In this document: positions 36,523-45,733 of the stretch, piece by piece | How positions within the stretch are numbered: position 1 is the first letter of the stretch | Layout: each line of letters opens with the position of its first letter | Translations under genes and position numbers: made by a program | NCBI RefSeq assembly: GCF_001593385.1 | Contig: NZ_LUVZ01000023.1 | Location: 434,001-498,000, forward strand | Reading direction: 5' to 3' | Source of the DNA: Chryseobacterium cucumeris | Lineage (GTDB): Bacteria > Bacteroidota > Bacteroidia > Flavobacteriales > Weeksellaceae | Length of the DNA stretch: 64,000 nt | The notes under the pieces: model-generated | What the model was told of the DNA's origin: nothing | Databases searched by the model: none | What the model saw: the letters and a program-made list of their open reading frames with translations, nothing else

Positions 36523-36761
36523 TATTCTGGAGATTATCATTTTAGCTTTACTTTCCTGCCTTTTTTATGTATACTTTAATTGAATATAGGCTGGAAATAA
36601 TTAAAATTATCATTGAAATATTTCCCATATATGAATTAAAAATGAGCTCTCTTTTTATTGTTTTCCATTAAAAACTGCCTCTGTTGCGTATTCAGCATAT
36701 ATTATAGAAAACGTCTTTTCTTTGCAATAAATTAAATCTATATTAAAAAATCAATCAATCG
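36523..36761. other. Intergenic stretch before the efflux operon
   Basis: No gene is seen. It is AT-rich up to the operator and promoter at 36753-36792. Confidence 0.45.
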
Positions 36762-36768
36762 TTTGATT
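36753..36768. promoter_or_regulatory. Palindromic operator candidate for the TetR regulator
   Basis: AATCAATCGTTTGATT is a palindrome with 6-bp arms (AATCAA, TTGATT). It overlaps the -33 promoter element, so a bound repressor would block RNA polymerase and autoregulate the operon. Confidence 0.5.
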
Positions 36769-36792
36769 TGTGTTAAAACTTGTGTACATTTG
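36762..36792 (+). promoter_or_regulatory. Promoter of the TetR-TolC-EmrAB operon
   Basis: TTTG (36762-36765) and TACATTTG (36785-36792) match the Bacteroidota -33 and -7 elements exactly, with the usual 19-base spacer. Confidence 0.75.
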
Positions 36793-36803
36793 CGCCCTGA
36801 AAA

Positions 36804-37442
36804 ATGAACACTAACATGATTTCAAAAGAAGAAAATATATTATTCGCAGCTGAGAAGCTCTTTGCAGAAAAGGGATTCGAAGGAACTTCCACCAGAGAAA
36901 TTGCAAAGGATGCGAATGTTAATATTTCTATGATCTCGTATTATTTTGGCTCTAAAGAAAAACTTTATGAGAAATTAGTAGAATACAGAATGAATGAAGG
37001 TCAGTTTTTTTCTAAAGATCTTTTGGGAAGAACAGACATCAACGAATGGCAGAAGATTGAAAGAGTAATCGATCAGTTTTCTCACAAGATCCGGACTCAA
37101 AAGTGCTTCTACAGGATTATGCAGAGAGAGCAGCTGCATACTAAAAATCCTCAGATTGTAGAATTTTTGAAGCAAACCAAAATGGGATTCCTTTCCATGT
37201 ATTCACAAATATTGGAAAGTGGTCTTAAAAATGGAATTTTCACCAAAAATCCACCTATTTATCTCCTTCATTCTACCGTAAGCGGAACTTTGTTTTATGC
37301 ATTTAATGCGAAAGAAATGTATAAAGAGTTCCTGAATGAAACAGAAGATGAAGAAGCTTTTGATGAAAAATACTACACAGAACTTAATAAACATATTAAA
37401 TATTTACTAAAAGACCTTTTAGGTTATGAAGAGAATAAATAA
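36804..37442 (+). CDS. TetR-family regulator of the efflux operon
   Basis: The 212 residues have an N-terminal TetR helix-turn-helix, ILFAAEKLFAEKGFEGTSTREIAKDANVNISMISYYFGSKEKLYEKLV (about 12-60). The helical ligand-binding domain is unremarkable in sequence. It is the first gene of the TolC-EmrA-EmrB operon and overlaps the TolC gene by 17 bases. It is therefore expected to repress the operon until a substrate of the pump binds. The start could also be the ATG at 36816. The DNA site is probably 36753-36768. Confidence 0.92.
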   Translation: MNTNMISKEENILFAAEKLFAEKGFEGTSTREIAKDANVNISMISYYFGSKEKLYEKLVEYRMNEGQFFSKDLLGRTDINEWQKIERVIDQFSHKIRTQKCFYRIMQREQLHTKNPQIVEFLKQTKMGFLSMYSQILESGLKNGIFTKNPPIYLLHSTVSGTLFYAFNAKEMYKEFLNETEDEEAFDEKYYTELNKHIKYLLKDLLGYEENK

Positions 37443-38742
37443 CTCAGTGATTGCATTATCACTATTCGTAGGAATAGCAAATGCGAATGCTCAGGAGAAA
37501 AGAACACTTACTCTTGACGAGGCCGTGCAGCTGGGAATCCAGAACAGCAAGAATCTCAAGATCGATGCAGCCAAGATCGAAGAGGCTACAGCTGATCTTT
37601 TGGAGGCTAAAAACAGACAGCTACCGGAATTAAAAGTGTCAGGTAGCTATATGTACCTTCCGATAAAACCCAATGTTGATATCAAACTTCCTGGTCTTGC
37701 AGGCGGAGCTGGCGGGCCTGAAATACATCAGGTAGTTTACGGTTCTGCTAACCTTAGCGTTCCTATTTACAGCGGCGGAAGAATCAAATATGGGATTCAG
37801 TCCGCTAAATATCTTGTAGAGGCGTCTAAACTAAGCACTGAGAATGATAAAATTGCTATTGCTTACAACGTTGCCCAGGCTTATAACAATTTGTTTAAAG
37901 CTAACCAGTCTATCAAAGTTTTTGAAGAAAATCTTGCCGCTTCTCAAAAAAGAGATGAAACCTTCCTTAAAATGGAAAATAATGGTTTGATCGCAAGAAA
38001 TGATAGATTAAAGGCGAACCTTCAGACTTCAAATATTGAACTTCAACTATTGGAAGCTAAGAATAACTATAATATTGCCAACATCAATATGGATCTTTTA
38101 TTGGGGCTTCCTGAAACTACAGAACTTACAGTAGATGAAAATTATATTGAAGAAGGATCAGACGTAAAACCTGTTGATTATTATGTTACCGAAGCCAGAG
38201 AAAACCGTAAGGATTTACAGGCTCTGGCACAGCAGAGAAAAGCAGCGGAATTAGGTTCGAAAGCAGCAAAAGCAGAAAATCTTCCTTCCATCGCATTTAC
38301 AGGAGGTTATGTAGCAGCAGATATCCCTAAGTTTCTTACGGTATACAATGCCATCAATGTAGGAATCGGGGTTTCTTATAACCTGTCTAATCTTTGGAAA
38401 GAAAATTCTTCATTGAGACAATCACAGGCGAGAGAAAAACAGCTTGCGGCAACTGATGAATTACTGAATGATAACATCAAGCTTGATGTCAACAGAGAAT
38501 ATCAGAACACAGACTATTCGAAAAAGAGAATTGCTGTTTTTGAAAAATCGGCGGAACAGGCTAATGAAAATTACAGAATTACCAAAAATAAATACGACAA
38601 CGGGTTGGCAACCATGACTGAATTGCTGGATGCAGACGCAGCTCAGATTGCCGCCAATGTTGGCGTGATCAATGCCAAGGCAGATGCTGCACTGGCATAC
38701 AGAAAACTATTACAGACAACAGGAACTTTAACAATTAAATAA
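37426..38742 (+). CDS. TolC-family outer-membrane efflux protein
   Basis: The 438 residues begin with a signal peptide (MKRINNSVIALSLFVGIANANAQ), followed by LTLDEAVQLGIQNSKNLKIDAAKIEEA, the usual start of the OEP repeat. The second repeat starts near RENRKDLQALAQQRKAAELGSKAAKAENLPSIAFTGGY. The C-terminal YDNGLATMTELLDADAAQIAANVGVINAKADAALAYRKLLQTTG is typical. It forms the outer-membrane exit duct of the tripartite pump encoded by the next two genes. Confidence 0.92.
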   Translation: MKRINNSVIALSLFVGIANANAQEKRTLTLDEAVQLGIQNSKNLKIDAAKIEEATADLLEAKNRQLPELKVSGSYMYLPIKPNVDIKLPGLAGGAGGPEIHQVVYGSANLSVPIYSGGRIKYGIQSAKYLVEASKLSTENDKIAIAYNVAQAYNNLFKANQSIKVFEENLAASQKRDETFLKMENNGLIARNDRLKANLQTSNIELQLLEAKNNYNIANINMDLLLGLPETTELTVDENYIEEGSDVKPVDYYVTEARENRKDLQALAQQRKAAELGSKAAKAENLPSIAFTGGYVAADIPKFLTVYNAINVGIGVSYNLSNLWKENSSLRQSQAREKQLAATDELLNDNIKLDVNREYQNTDYSKKRIAVFEKSAEQANENYRITKNKYDNGLATMTELLDADAAQIAANVGVINAKADAALAYRKLLQTTGTLTIK

Positions 38743-38758
38743 TCAGATCGAAACCAAA

Positions 38759-39862
38759 ATGGAAAATAATAATACACAGGCAGCTGAACCTAAAAAGAAA
38801 AAAAGTTTAGTTTTTCCTATCATTTTAGCGGCAGTAGTAATCGGAGGAGGAATCTACGGTTACAGAGCCTTTACTTACGGACAGTATCACGAAGAGACTG
38901 ATGATGCTCAGATTGCTTCCAATATGGCCCCGGTAATTTCTAAAATCTCCGGCTATGTAGCTCAGGTAAAAGTAAAAGACAACCAGTTTGTGAAGAAAGG
39001 AGATACCTTGGTGATTTTGGATAACAGAGATCAGAAAATGGCTCTTGATCAGGCTCAGGCAGCATTATCTACAGCTAAAAGTAATATCTCCAATGCAGAA
39101 GCTACTACCACAGCGACTTCAAAAAATATCGGTTCTTCTGAAGCAGCGGTAGTTACTGCTAATGCTCAGATAGAAGCAGCAAAAGTAAATGTCTGGAAAA
39201 CTTCTCAGGATTTGAAAAGATATGCTAATCTTGTAAAAGACCATTCTATTACAGAACAACAATATGAGCAGGCTTTGGCTGCAAAACAATCTGCAGACAG
39301 ACAGTTGCAGGTTTTAGTGGATCAGAGAAACCAAATTGCTCAGCAAACTCACATCGCTTCTTCTCAGACGGCTGCAAGCTCACAACAAATCAGTGTGGCA
39401 GGATCTGTTGCTAAACAAAGAGAAGTAGATGTAGAAAATGCAAAATTGAATCTATCCTATACTGTAATCCTTGCTCCTGAAGATGGATACGTAGGAAAAG
39501 TACCTACACAGGCAGGTCAGTATCTGCAGGCTGGGGCACAGTTGTTTGCTTTGGTTAAAAATGACCAGAAATGGGTGGTAGCTAACTTTAAGGAAACGCA
39601 GGTAGATAAAATGGTAGAAGGGCAGAAAGTGAAAATTGAGATTGATGCCTTCCCTGATAAAGAATTTGAAGGAGTAGTTAGCTCATTCTCTCCTGCTACT
39701 GGAGCTACTTTCTCTATTCTTCCTCCGGATAATGCGAGTGGTAACTTCGTAAAAGTAGTTCAGAGACTTCCTGTAAAAATTGATTTTGTAAATCTTGACA
39801 AGAATATTGCCAAAAGATTAAGAACAGGAATGAACGTAAAGGCAGAAGTTGCTTTGAAATAA
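38759..39862 (+). CDS. emrA: HlyD/EmrA-type membrane fusion protein
   Basis: The 367-residue periplasmic adaptor has one N-terminal membrane segment (about 17-35), then EETDDAQIASNMAPVISKISGYVAQVKVKDNQFVKKGDTLVIL, the lipoyl-like half. A long coiled-coil hairpin (about 100-225) is rich in Ala, Gln and Lys. A beta-barrel region contains NLSYTVILAPEDGYVGKVPTQAGQYLQAGAQLF and the C-terminus LRTGMNVKAEVALK. It links the EmrB-like pump to TolC. The gene follows TolC by 16 bases; emrB starts 141 bases later. Confidence 0.93.
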   Translation: MENNNTQAAEPKKKKSLVFPIILAAVVIGGGIYGYRAFTYGQYHEETDDAQIASNMAPVISKISGYVAQVKVKDNQFVKKGDTLVILDNRDQKMALDQAQAALSTAKSNISNAEATTTATSKNIGSSEAAVVTANAQIEAAKVNVWKTSQDLKRYANLVKDHSITEQQYEQALAAKQSADRQLQVLVDQRNQIAQQTHIASSQTAASSQQISVAGSVAKQREVDVENAKLNLSYTVILAPEDGYVGKVPTQAGQYLQAGAQLFALVKNDQKWVVANFKETQVDKMVEGQKVKIEIDAFPDKEFEGVVSSFSPATGATFSILPPDNASGNFVKVVQRLPVKIDFVNLDKNIAKRLRTGMNVKAEVALK

Positions 39863-39876
39863 CATTTAAAATTGTT

Positions 39877-39986
39877 AAAAATCAATGAACTTCGTTGTCA
39901 TGAGTGAATCAGCTTTGCTGTCAATTAAAACGGCAGGCTTTACAATTCACCATTCACCTGCGAAGCAAAATTCGCCATTGATTTTT
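39877..39986. repeat. Inverted-repeat element inside the efflux operon
   Basis: AAAAATCAATG (39877-39887) and CATTGATTTTT (39976-39986) form perfect 11-bp terminal inverted repeats. Inside, on the minus strand, a run reads GCTTCGCAGGTGAATGGTGAA, closely related to the 97-bp tandem repeat at 9177-9560. It interrupts the emrA-emrB intergenic space but no coding sequence. Confidence 0.6.
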
Positions 39987-40003
39987 CACATCGAAAAAAA
40001 CTT

Positions 40004-41581
40004 ATGCAAGATTCATTAGTAGAATATGGAGCGCGGAGAGTAATTATTACGATTACGGCTATCCTTTGTGCCCTTCTTGAAATTGTAGACTCCACGATTG
40101 TCAATGTTGCCTTGAATGAAATGAAGGGGAATCTTGGAGCTACGCTTTCAGAAGTAGGGTGGGTGATTACAGCGTATGCCATCGGGAATGTTATCATTGT
40201 TCCGATGACGAGCTGGCTTTCACAGCAGTTTGGGCGTAGAAATTACTTTGCGGCATCCATCATTATATTCACCGTATTTTCATTCTTATGTGGAAATGCG
40301 ACCAATATCTGGGAACTCGTGTTTTTCAGATTGATGCAGGGAATCGGGGGTGGAGCCTTATTGGTAACCTCACAAACGATTATTACGGAATCTTATCCGA
40401 TTGAAAAAAGAAGTATGGCTCAGGCTATTTACGGCCTTGGGGTAATTATCGGTCCTACACTAGGTCCGCCTCTTGGAGGATACATCGTTGATAACTTCAG
40501 CTGGCCCTATATTTTCTATATTAATATTCCGATTGGGATTGCAGCAACGCTGATGACTCTTCAGTTTGTAAGAAGCCCGAAATATGCAGAAAAACGTAAA
40601 GCTTCAGATGTTGACTGGCTTGGAATTGCTCTGCTGGCAGTAACAGTAGGTTCATTACAGTTTATTCTGGAAAGAGGACATGAAGAAGACTGGTTTGAAA
40701 GCGGAATGATCGTAGCCTTCACTGTAGCAGCAATTTTAGGATTTATACTATTCCTTTGGCGGGAACTTACCTTTAAGTACCCGATTGTTGAGCTCAGAGT
40801 GCTTAAAAACAGTAACCTGAGAATCGGGACTATGATGTCATTCGTTCTTGGATTCGGATTGTATGGTTCTACATTCATCGTTCCTTTGTACACCCAGAGT
40901 ATTTTGGGATGGACAGCACTTCAGTCAGGAGCTTTGATGATTCCGGCTGCATTAACGACAGCCTTTATGATGCCTATCATTGGGAGACTACTGGCAAAAG
41001 GAGCAAAACAGCAGATCCTGGTTTCATTAGGACTATTTATCTTCTTTGTGTACAGTTTCTGGGGATACAAAATTCTGACACCGGATACCAGTAAAGATGC
41101 CTTCTTCTGGATGCTTATTGTAAGAGGTGCGGGGCTGGGATTATTATTTATTCCGATTACCTCTTTGTCATTAAGTACACTAAAAGGGCAGGAGATTGGT
41201 CAGGGAGCAGCGTTTACAGGGATGATGAGACAGCTGGGAGGATCTTTCGGGATTGCGGCGATCACGACCTTTATTGCCAATGCAGGACAGAAGTACAGAA
41301 ATAACTTAATTTCCCATCTGGACGAAAACAGTTTTGATGTTCAGCAAAGACTGGCAGCATTGAAAGCCAATTTTATAGCAAAAGGGATGACTCCTGATGC
41401 AGCAATGAATGCCGCCTATAAAATGCTCGATTTATCTGTAACAAAACAGGCCACTGTTTTATCTTATATGGATGTATTTCTTTACCTCGGAATCGTATTC
41501 CTGATATGTATTCCGTTTATCTTACTCGTAAAAGAAAGAAAGAGCAAAGAAAAAATAGATTTGAGTGAAGCCATGCACTAG
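40004..41581 (+). CDS. emrB: DHA2-family drug:H+ antiporter
   Basis: The 525 residues are a 14-helix major facilitator of the EmrB/QacA class. LEIVDSTIVNVALNEMKGNLGATLSEVGWVITAYAIGNVI contains helix 1 and the D-x-T-I-V-N-V-A motif. LSQQFGRRNYFAAS is motif A and GVIIGPTLGPPLGGYI is the DHA antiporter motif C. The operon partner EmrA and TolC suggest export of a toxic lipophilic compound directly across both membranes, under TetR control. The start ATG at 40004 gives a short cytoplasmic N-terminus. Confidence 0.93.
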   Translation: MQDSLVEYGARRVIITITAILCALLEIVDSTIVNVALNEMKGNLGATLSEVGWVITAYAIGNVIIVPMTSWLSQQFGRRNYFAASIIIFTVFSFLCGNATNIWELVFFRLMQGIGGGALLVTSQTIITESYPIEKRSMAQAIYGLGVIIGPTLGPPLGGYIVDNFSWPYIFYINIPIGIAATLMTLQFVRSPKYAEKRKASDVDWLGIALLAVTVGSLQFILERGHEEDWFESGMIVAFTVAAILGFILFLWRELTFKYPIVELRVLKNSNLRIGTMMSFVLGFGLYGSTFIVPLYTQSILGWTALQSGALMIPAALTTAFMMPIIGRLLAKGAKQQILVSLGLFIFFVYSFWGYKILTPDTSKDAFFWMLIVRGAGLGLLFIPITSLSLSTLKGQEIGQGAAFTGMMRQLGGSFGIAAITTFIANAGQKYRNNLISHLDENSFDVQQRLAALKANFIAKGMTPDAAMNAAYKMLDLSVTKQATVLSYMDVFLYLGIVFLICIPFILLVKERKSKEKIDLSEAMH

Positions 41582-41585
41582 ATTT

Positions 41586-41619
41586 AAAAAAGACCTTCGA
41601 AATTTCGAAGGTCTTTTTT
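41586..41619 (+). terminator. Terminator of the efflux operon
   Basis: A perfect 34-base palindrome with arms AAAAAAGACCTTCGAAA and its complement. It could work in both directions. Confidence 0.9.
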
Positions 41620-41976
41620 GTTGTATCTGCCTTAACATGATAAGAGACAATACTTTCTGTTTTCATTTTGTTAAATAAAAAATAATATCACTTATTGGAG
41701 AGTTTATTTATTTTTTCTAGCTTTACATCACCAAATGAAAAAAATATGAATAAATTCCCTCACCTTGTAATAATACATTCAAAAAGGATTTGTCGGAATG
41801 CTGCCTCATACTTTATCTGATTTCCGGTTATTGAACTGAAAGACCTGGCTGTTCTTCACTTGCTTTTTATAGTTCATAAAGACAATTTCCCAATATCCGA
41901 AAACGGTATGAAGTATTGTATTCCGTTTTATTATTTAGCTAAATCATGATTTCAAGCCACTAATAACTTATTATAT
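41620..41976. other. Intergenic stretch without a recognised gene
   Basis: No convincing coding frame or repeat was recognised. It must hold the promoter of the 41977 gene, but no exact TAnnTTTG was found there. Confidence 0.4.
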
Positions 41977-42573
41977 ATGAATCAAATTCAACTGCCGGAA
42001 ACTTATGCGGCATTATCAGATTTCAGAAAAAATGACGTCTATCTTCCTGAAATGAATCAGGCTCAGCTTATTGCAGATTTCTTTCCCGGAACTTTTACAG
42101 AGCTTACCCAGCGCCTCTCTGATATTACAGGGGCTTTTTATGGAGGCATGCTCAAACAGATTGGAAAACTTTACGGAGCTGAAGCTATTGAACAGCTTTC
42201 TAGTACTTTTATGTACGATCTGGGATCAAGAATGACACTGAGGAATCTTGAAGCAAAACCCAATCTGCAGCCTGGAATTCCGGCCGTTGCAAAAATATTG
42301 ATGGGAGCAGTTTTTACATCCAGTCCTGAATATAATTTTGAATTTAAAGAATTAAATGACTACAAATGCGAATTGCTCATTAAAGGAGTAGACCGTTACC
42401 ACAAAATCACCCATAGCCTGCAAATTGCAGGTCTGCTGAAATGGCCAGTCATAAAACCTTTTATACAGGGCATTTGCGACACTATGGGACTGGATGTTTT
42501 ATTGGATATAAAAGTACTCAAACTTGATCCGGATAGCTCATGCAGTTATCATGTTTTTATTTCAGAAAAGTAA
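41977..42573 (+). CDS. Hypothetical protein, possibly ATC-hydrolase-like
   Basis: The 198-residue protein has no signal peptide. The N-terminal half is helix-rich (LTQRLSDITGAFYGGMLKQIGKLYGAEAIEQLSS). The second half contains ELLIKGVDRYHKITHSL, PVIKPFIQGICDTMGLDVLLDIK and ends DPDSSCSYHVFISEK. That spacing of Cys and Asp residues loosely recalls the L-2-amino-thiazoline-4-carboxylate hydrolase family, a weak resemblance that I do not treat as an assignment. It is a single-gene unit between an efflux operon and a DoxDA fusion. Confidence 0.45.
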   Translation: MNQIQLPETYAALSDFRKNDVYLPEMNQAQLIADFFPGTFTELTQRLSDITGAFYGGMLKQIGKLYGAEAIEQLSSTFMYDLGSRMTLRNLEAKPNLQPGIPAVAKILMGAVFTSSPEYNFEFKELNDYKCELLIKGVDRYHKITHSLQIAGLLKWPVIKPFIQGICDTMGLDVLLDIKVLKLDPDSSCSYHVFISEK

Positions 42574-42586
42574 CATCAGATATGAA

Positions 42587-42613
42587 TAAAAGCGGACTAA
42601 AGTCCGCTTTTTT
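42587..42613 (+). terminator. Terminator of the 41977 gene
   Basis: AGCGGACT (42591-42598) pairs perfectly with AGTCCGCT (42601-42608), followed by a T run. Confidence 0.85.
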
Positions 42614-42871
42614 GTGTAAATGAATATCCAATGGTTTTACCCGAAATGTATAAAGCATCTCGCAGATTTTGTTGATTCTGCAGATTTTAATTTAACAAAA
42701 TTATAGTCATAGAGGAAAAATTAATTAGGGATGGGCTATCATCAAGAGCGTAGACGAAGAAAGCCCATTTACAAAAAAAATATCTTCCAACGGTTTTAGC
42801 CAAATCATAAAACGTTATAATAATAAACTCCAATCCCTGAACCCCGAACCTCGTATCGCGAATCCCAAACC
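42614..42871. other. Intergenic stretch with a weak dispersed repeat
   Basis: ATATCCAATGGTTTTACCCGAAATGT (about 42626) has a partial second copy near 42779 (CCAACGGTTTTAGCCAAAT). No gene is present. Confidence 0.4.
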
Positions 42872-43885
42872 TTATTCAATATTCTCTACCCACTCAATAC
42901 CACTTACATCAATCAGTTTCAAAGTGTGGATATCATTTTTTTGAAAAATATCATCAATATTCAGAGTAATATCAGCCTTGGCTCCCAACGGAATCACAAG
43001 ACTGTGTTTTCCAGGTTTCACTTTGGCAACATAATGATTCTTTATATTTTCTTTTGAAATTCCGGAGAGTTCTTTATGATCAAGTTCCTTTAAAATCTTT
43101 CCGTTTTTGTCGAGAACATGAATACCTATCAGAAAAGAACCGTACACATCAGCACCTTCTGTTCTGTAGACTTCAAATGTCAGCTTCGAATTGTTATGAG
43201 AAATATTTGAAATCTCAAGTTTAGGTTTTACAGACTTATTATGCAGTGTTCCCCATACACCTCCATGAAAATATTGATTGGTAAAGAGAGTCAGTCCGAA
43301 TATAATCACTGAGCCTGCCAGTACAAGAACTTTTGGGTTTGAAATAGGAAAACTCCCTGAACCCGACCATTGAAACCATCTTTTCTGGGTGAAATTTTTG
43401 TTGTTTTTTATGAAATAATAGTCCAGAGAATAAGATCCGCTTCCTGTAAGAAACAGTACAAATCCGCCTGCAATACCTAAAACACCAATCTGCCATTCAT
43501 CAAGACAAGTTGTTCCCAGCCATCCGGAACCTAGTAAAATTCCTAGAGCAAGACTGAAAATTCCTATACTCATTAAGCGGGTCAATAATCCGAGGATGAT
43601 GAATAAACCCACAATGGCTTCGATAATGGTAAAAATCATCATAGAGCGTTGCAAAGCATCAGGATGAGTTACCAGGTATTCAATAATTGGTTTTATTCCC
43701 AGGGCATTGGGTAAGAAGTGATTGAATTTTTCCCCGATATATCCCTTTTCATCAGGAATAAGCTTGTTTTCGAGGATCAATCTGCGCCAAAACGCTGAAA
43801 AGTAAGTCCATCCGATAACCATACGGAGGGATAAAGTGTATAATCCGGCCAGCTCTGAAGACTGACGGTTTAAGATATGTTTCAT
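42872..43885 (-). CDS. DoxD-DoxA fusion (TQO small/large-subunit-like)
   Basis: The first 180 residues have four predicted membrane segments and the DoxX/DoxD pattern SLRMVIGWTYFSAFWRRLILENKL, the fold of the membrane subunit of thiosulfate:quinone oxidoreductase. A further membrane segment at about 190-205 precedes a periplasmic domain with GGVWGTLHNKSVKPKLEISN and YRTEGADVYGSFLIGIHVLDKNGKIL, a DoxA-like module. The combination occurs as a single gene in many Bacteroidota. Thiosulfate oxidation is not proven for these fusions, and no other sulfur gene is in the window. A plain DoxX-type membrane protein is the alternative. Confidence 0.8.
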   Translation of the reverse strand: MKHILNRQSSELAGLYTLSLRMVIGWTYFSAFWRRLILENKLIPDEKGYIGEKFNHFLPNALGIKPIIEYLVTHPDALQRSMMIFTIIEAIVGLFIILGLLTRLMSIGIFSLALGILLGSGWLGTTCLDEWQIGVLGIAGGFVLFLTGSGSYSLDYYFIKNNKNFTQKRWFQWSGSGSFPISNPKVLVLAGSVIIFGLTLFTNQYFHGGVWGTLHNKSVKPKLEISNISHNNSKLTFEVYRTEGADVYGSFLIGIHVLDKNGKILKELDHKELSGISKENIKNHYVAKVKPGKHSLVIPLGAKADITLNIDDIFQKNDIHTLKLIDVSGIEWVENIE

Positions 43886-43939
43886 TGAAATTACTATTGT
43901 ATTGTAAAAAACTGATTTTTAATTCGATTTAAAAAAAGT

Positions 43940-44296
43940 TTAAACCAGATTAAGCTTCAGCCTTTTAAATAAAATATATTTCGGTGGGCTGTTACCTGTA
44001 GAATGCCCTGAGTAGTTATTGAAAGAAATCCTTTTTTCGACAGAATTTCCGGTTGTTGAAGAAAAACCAGGAAAAGAATTTTTGTATTGGCTCTGAGTTT
44101 TGTTTTTTGAAACCGAAATTCCGGAAGTAGCAGATGCCACATCACAGCTAAAGGAAATTGAAGAGGTTGTTTTAATCTTATTCAGTCCGCTTATGAACTG
44201 AATGTCAAAAATATCAAGAACATTTCTTTTTACAGAACAAGGAGATAATGAAAACACCAAAATAAGCATCGTAATGATTGCTTTATAGGTTTTCAT
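43940..44296 (-). CDS. Small secreted or lipidated protein of unknown function
   Basis: The 118-residue protein starts with a signal peptide (MKTYKAIITMLILVFSLSPC) whose end, LSPC, may be a lipobox. It is followed by SVKRNVLDIFDIQFISGLNKIKTTSSISFSC and a Ser/Thr/Asn-rich middle. The frame opens 21 bases earlier, but the ATG at 44296 gives the cleaner signal. I do not recognise a family. It lies between the alpha/beta hydrolase (17 bases from its end) and the DoxDA gene, all on the minus strand, so the three may share a transcript. Confidence 0.55.
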   Translation of the reverse strand: MKTYKAIITMLILVFSLSPCSVKRNVLDIFDIQFISGLNKIKTTSSISFSCDVASATSGISVSKNKTQSQYKNSFPGFSSTTGNSVEKRISFNNYSGHSTGNSPPKYILFKRLKLNLV

Positions 44297-44334
44297 ATGG
44301 ACTCCTGAAGTGTGCATGATTACAAAACTACACT

Positions 44335-45249
44335 TTATTTCAATGTAAGCTTAATAAATTCTAAAAAATCGTTTTGCTGATCAACAAATAAGTAATGGGA
44401 ACAGTTATCAATGAGTCTGAAATTTGTCTTTCCAACTATATTTTTGAGATCATTCATCTGTTTTTCTGAAAATATGCCGTCATTCTTACCATACACTGCA
44501 AAAACGGGAATTCCTTTTTTTCGAATATCTTTTAAAACCGAGGTATTATCCAGATTATTCTGAGGCTCATTTTGATAGAATTTAATAGGAGACTCAGCAT
44601 TTCTTATATTGTTTTTGTAAAATTCGCCTGTTTTGTATTCCGTTCTCAGCATTTCACTTTCAGGAGTAGGATGAGGCATATCAAAGAAGCCAAGTTTCCC
44701 GGCCATATCATAGCATCTTTTTCTGTAAGCAGCAGAATTTTTCTCCAGACTTTCTATTTGTGAAATCTCTTGAAGCTGAGCAGCATCATTTTTAAAATGT
44801 TCTTTAGCCTGTTTTAAAATATGATCATAGGTTTCCTGTTGGGTAAATAAAGCTCCTGCCAATGTAAGTGTTTTTACTTTTTGAGGAAACTGATCTGTAA
44901 ATAAAGTCCCGATGATCCCACCAAAACTATGGGCAAGTATATTTGCATTTTGGAGGTGATAAGTGGTGTAAATATCTTTTAAATCCTCAAAACTTTCTTT
45001 GAATGTCATGGTAGCATTCTCATCCTTTGAGCGCCCTTCACCGCGTCTGTCATAAACGATCACATAAAATCCTTTATTGGCAAGCATGTGAGCGGTAGTT
45101 CCTTCAAACAAAGTAGCATTTCCGCTTGGTCCGCCATGGATAAAAATAACAGGTGGGTTTTGGGGATTTCCATACGCTTTTGAATATAAATTCTGTGCTT
45201 TGAAGAAGATCGAACATATAATAAAAAGAAAGAAAAACACAGATTTCAT
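44335..45249 (-). CDS. Secreted alpha/beta hydrolase
   Basis: The 304 residues start with a signal peptide (MKSVFFFLFIICSIFFKAQ), so the enzyme acts outside the cytoplasm. The oxyanion motif is HGGPSGNATLFEG (about 38-50). VIVYDRRGEGRS is the usual strand-loop, and AHSFGG carries the nucleophile Ser (near 115). An Asp in VYGKNDGIFS and a His in DNCSHYLF near the C-terminus complete the triad. The sequence resembles proline iminopeptidase-type hydrolases, but the substrate is unknown. Confidence 0.85.
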   Translation of the reverse strand: MKSVFFFLFIICSIFFKAQNLYSKAYGNPQNPPVIFIHGGPSGNATLFEGTTAHMLANKGFYVIVYDRRGEGRSKDENATMTFKESFEDLKDIYTTYHLQNANILAHSFGGIIGTLFTDQFPQKVKTLTLAGALFTQQETYDHILKQAKEHFKNDAAQLQEISQIESLEKNSAAYRKRCYDMAGKLGFFDMPHPTPESEMLRTEYKTGEFYKNNIRNAESPIKFYQNEPQNNLDNTSVLKDIRKKGIPVFAVYGKNDGIFSEKQMNDLKNIVGKTNFRLIDNCSHYLFVDQQNDFLEFIKLTLK

Positions 45250-45268
45250 GATGTCGTTTTTAAGTTCT

Positions 45269-45276
45269 CAAAACTA
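45269..45276 (-). promoter_or_regulatory. -7 promoter element of the alpha/beta hydrolase
   Basis: The minus strand reads TAGTTTTG, an exact TAnnTTTG match 20 bases before the ATG at 45249. Confidence 0.45.
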
Positions 45277-45415
45277 CTAAATATTCTGGGTAAAAGAAGA
45301 TCAAATGAAGGGAATTATGATTACATTTAAAAATTGAAATCACTACTGACGGATAGTTGTCACAACTCTGGTTTATTTTTACCCTTTGAAAGTCTTTACT
45401 TAAAAACAAAGAAAT

Positions 45416-45733
45416 ATGGGCACCAATAATTTTGATACCATCGTCAAACGTTCTTTAGACATCAGAGAGAAGTATCATCAGCTGGAAATAAAAAGCAACG
45501 GAAAAGAATGGTCATTGGAAGAAGATGCACTTGCATATCTTACCGATGCCGGACTGGTAGGGAGAAATGTAATGTCCCATCAGAAAACATGGCTGAAGAA
45601 AGATTCAGCAGAAGAACTGGAGCATAAATTAGCCGAAAATATCTGGTGGCTGATTGTTCTGGCAGACCGTACAGGAATTAATATTAACGAAGCCGTGGAC
45701 AAATTTTTAACGAAAACAGAAAATATATTGTAA
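45416..45733 (+). CDS. MazG-like nucleotide pyrophosphohydrolase
   Basis: The 105-residue protein has the MazG-like all-alpha layout. After the first helix (FDTIVKRSLDIREKYHQLEI) come the conserved W-S-x-E-E-D-A stretch (WSLEEDALAYLTDAGL) and ELEHKLAENIWWLIVLADRTGININEAVDKF. The Glu and Asp residues in the latter bind Mg in this family. It is expected to hydrolyse (d)NTPs to monophosphates as house-cleaning. The stop codon overlaps the ATG of the tag gene (TAATG), so the two are translationally coupled. Confidence 0.8.
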   Translation: MGTNNFDTIVKRSLDIREKYHQLEIKSNGKEWSLEEDALAYLTDAGLVGRNVMSHQKTWLKKDSAEELEHKLAENIWWLIVLADRTGININEAVDKFLTKTENIL

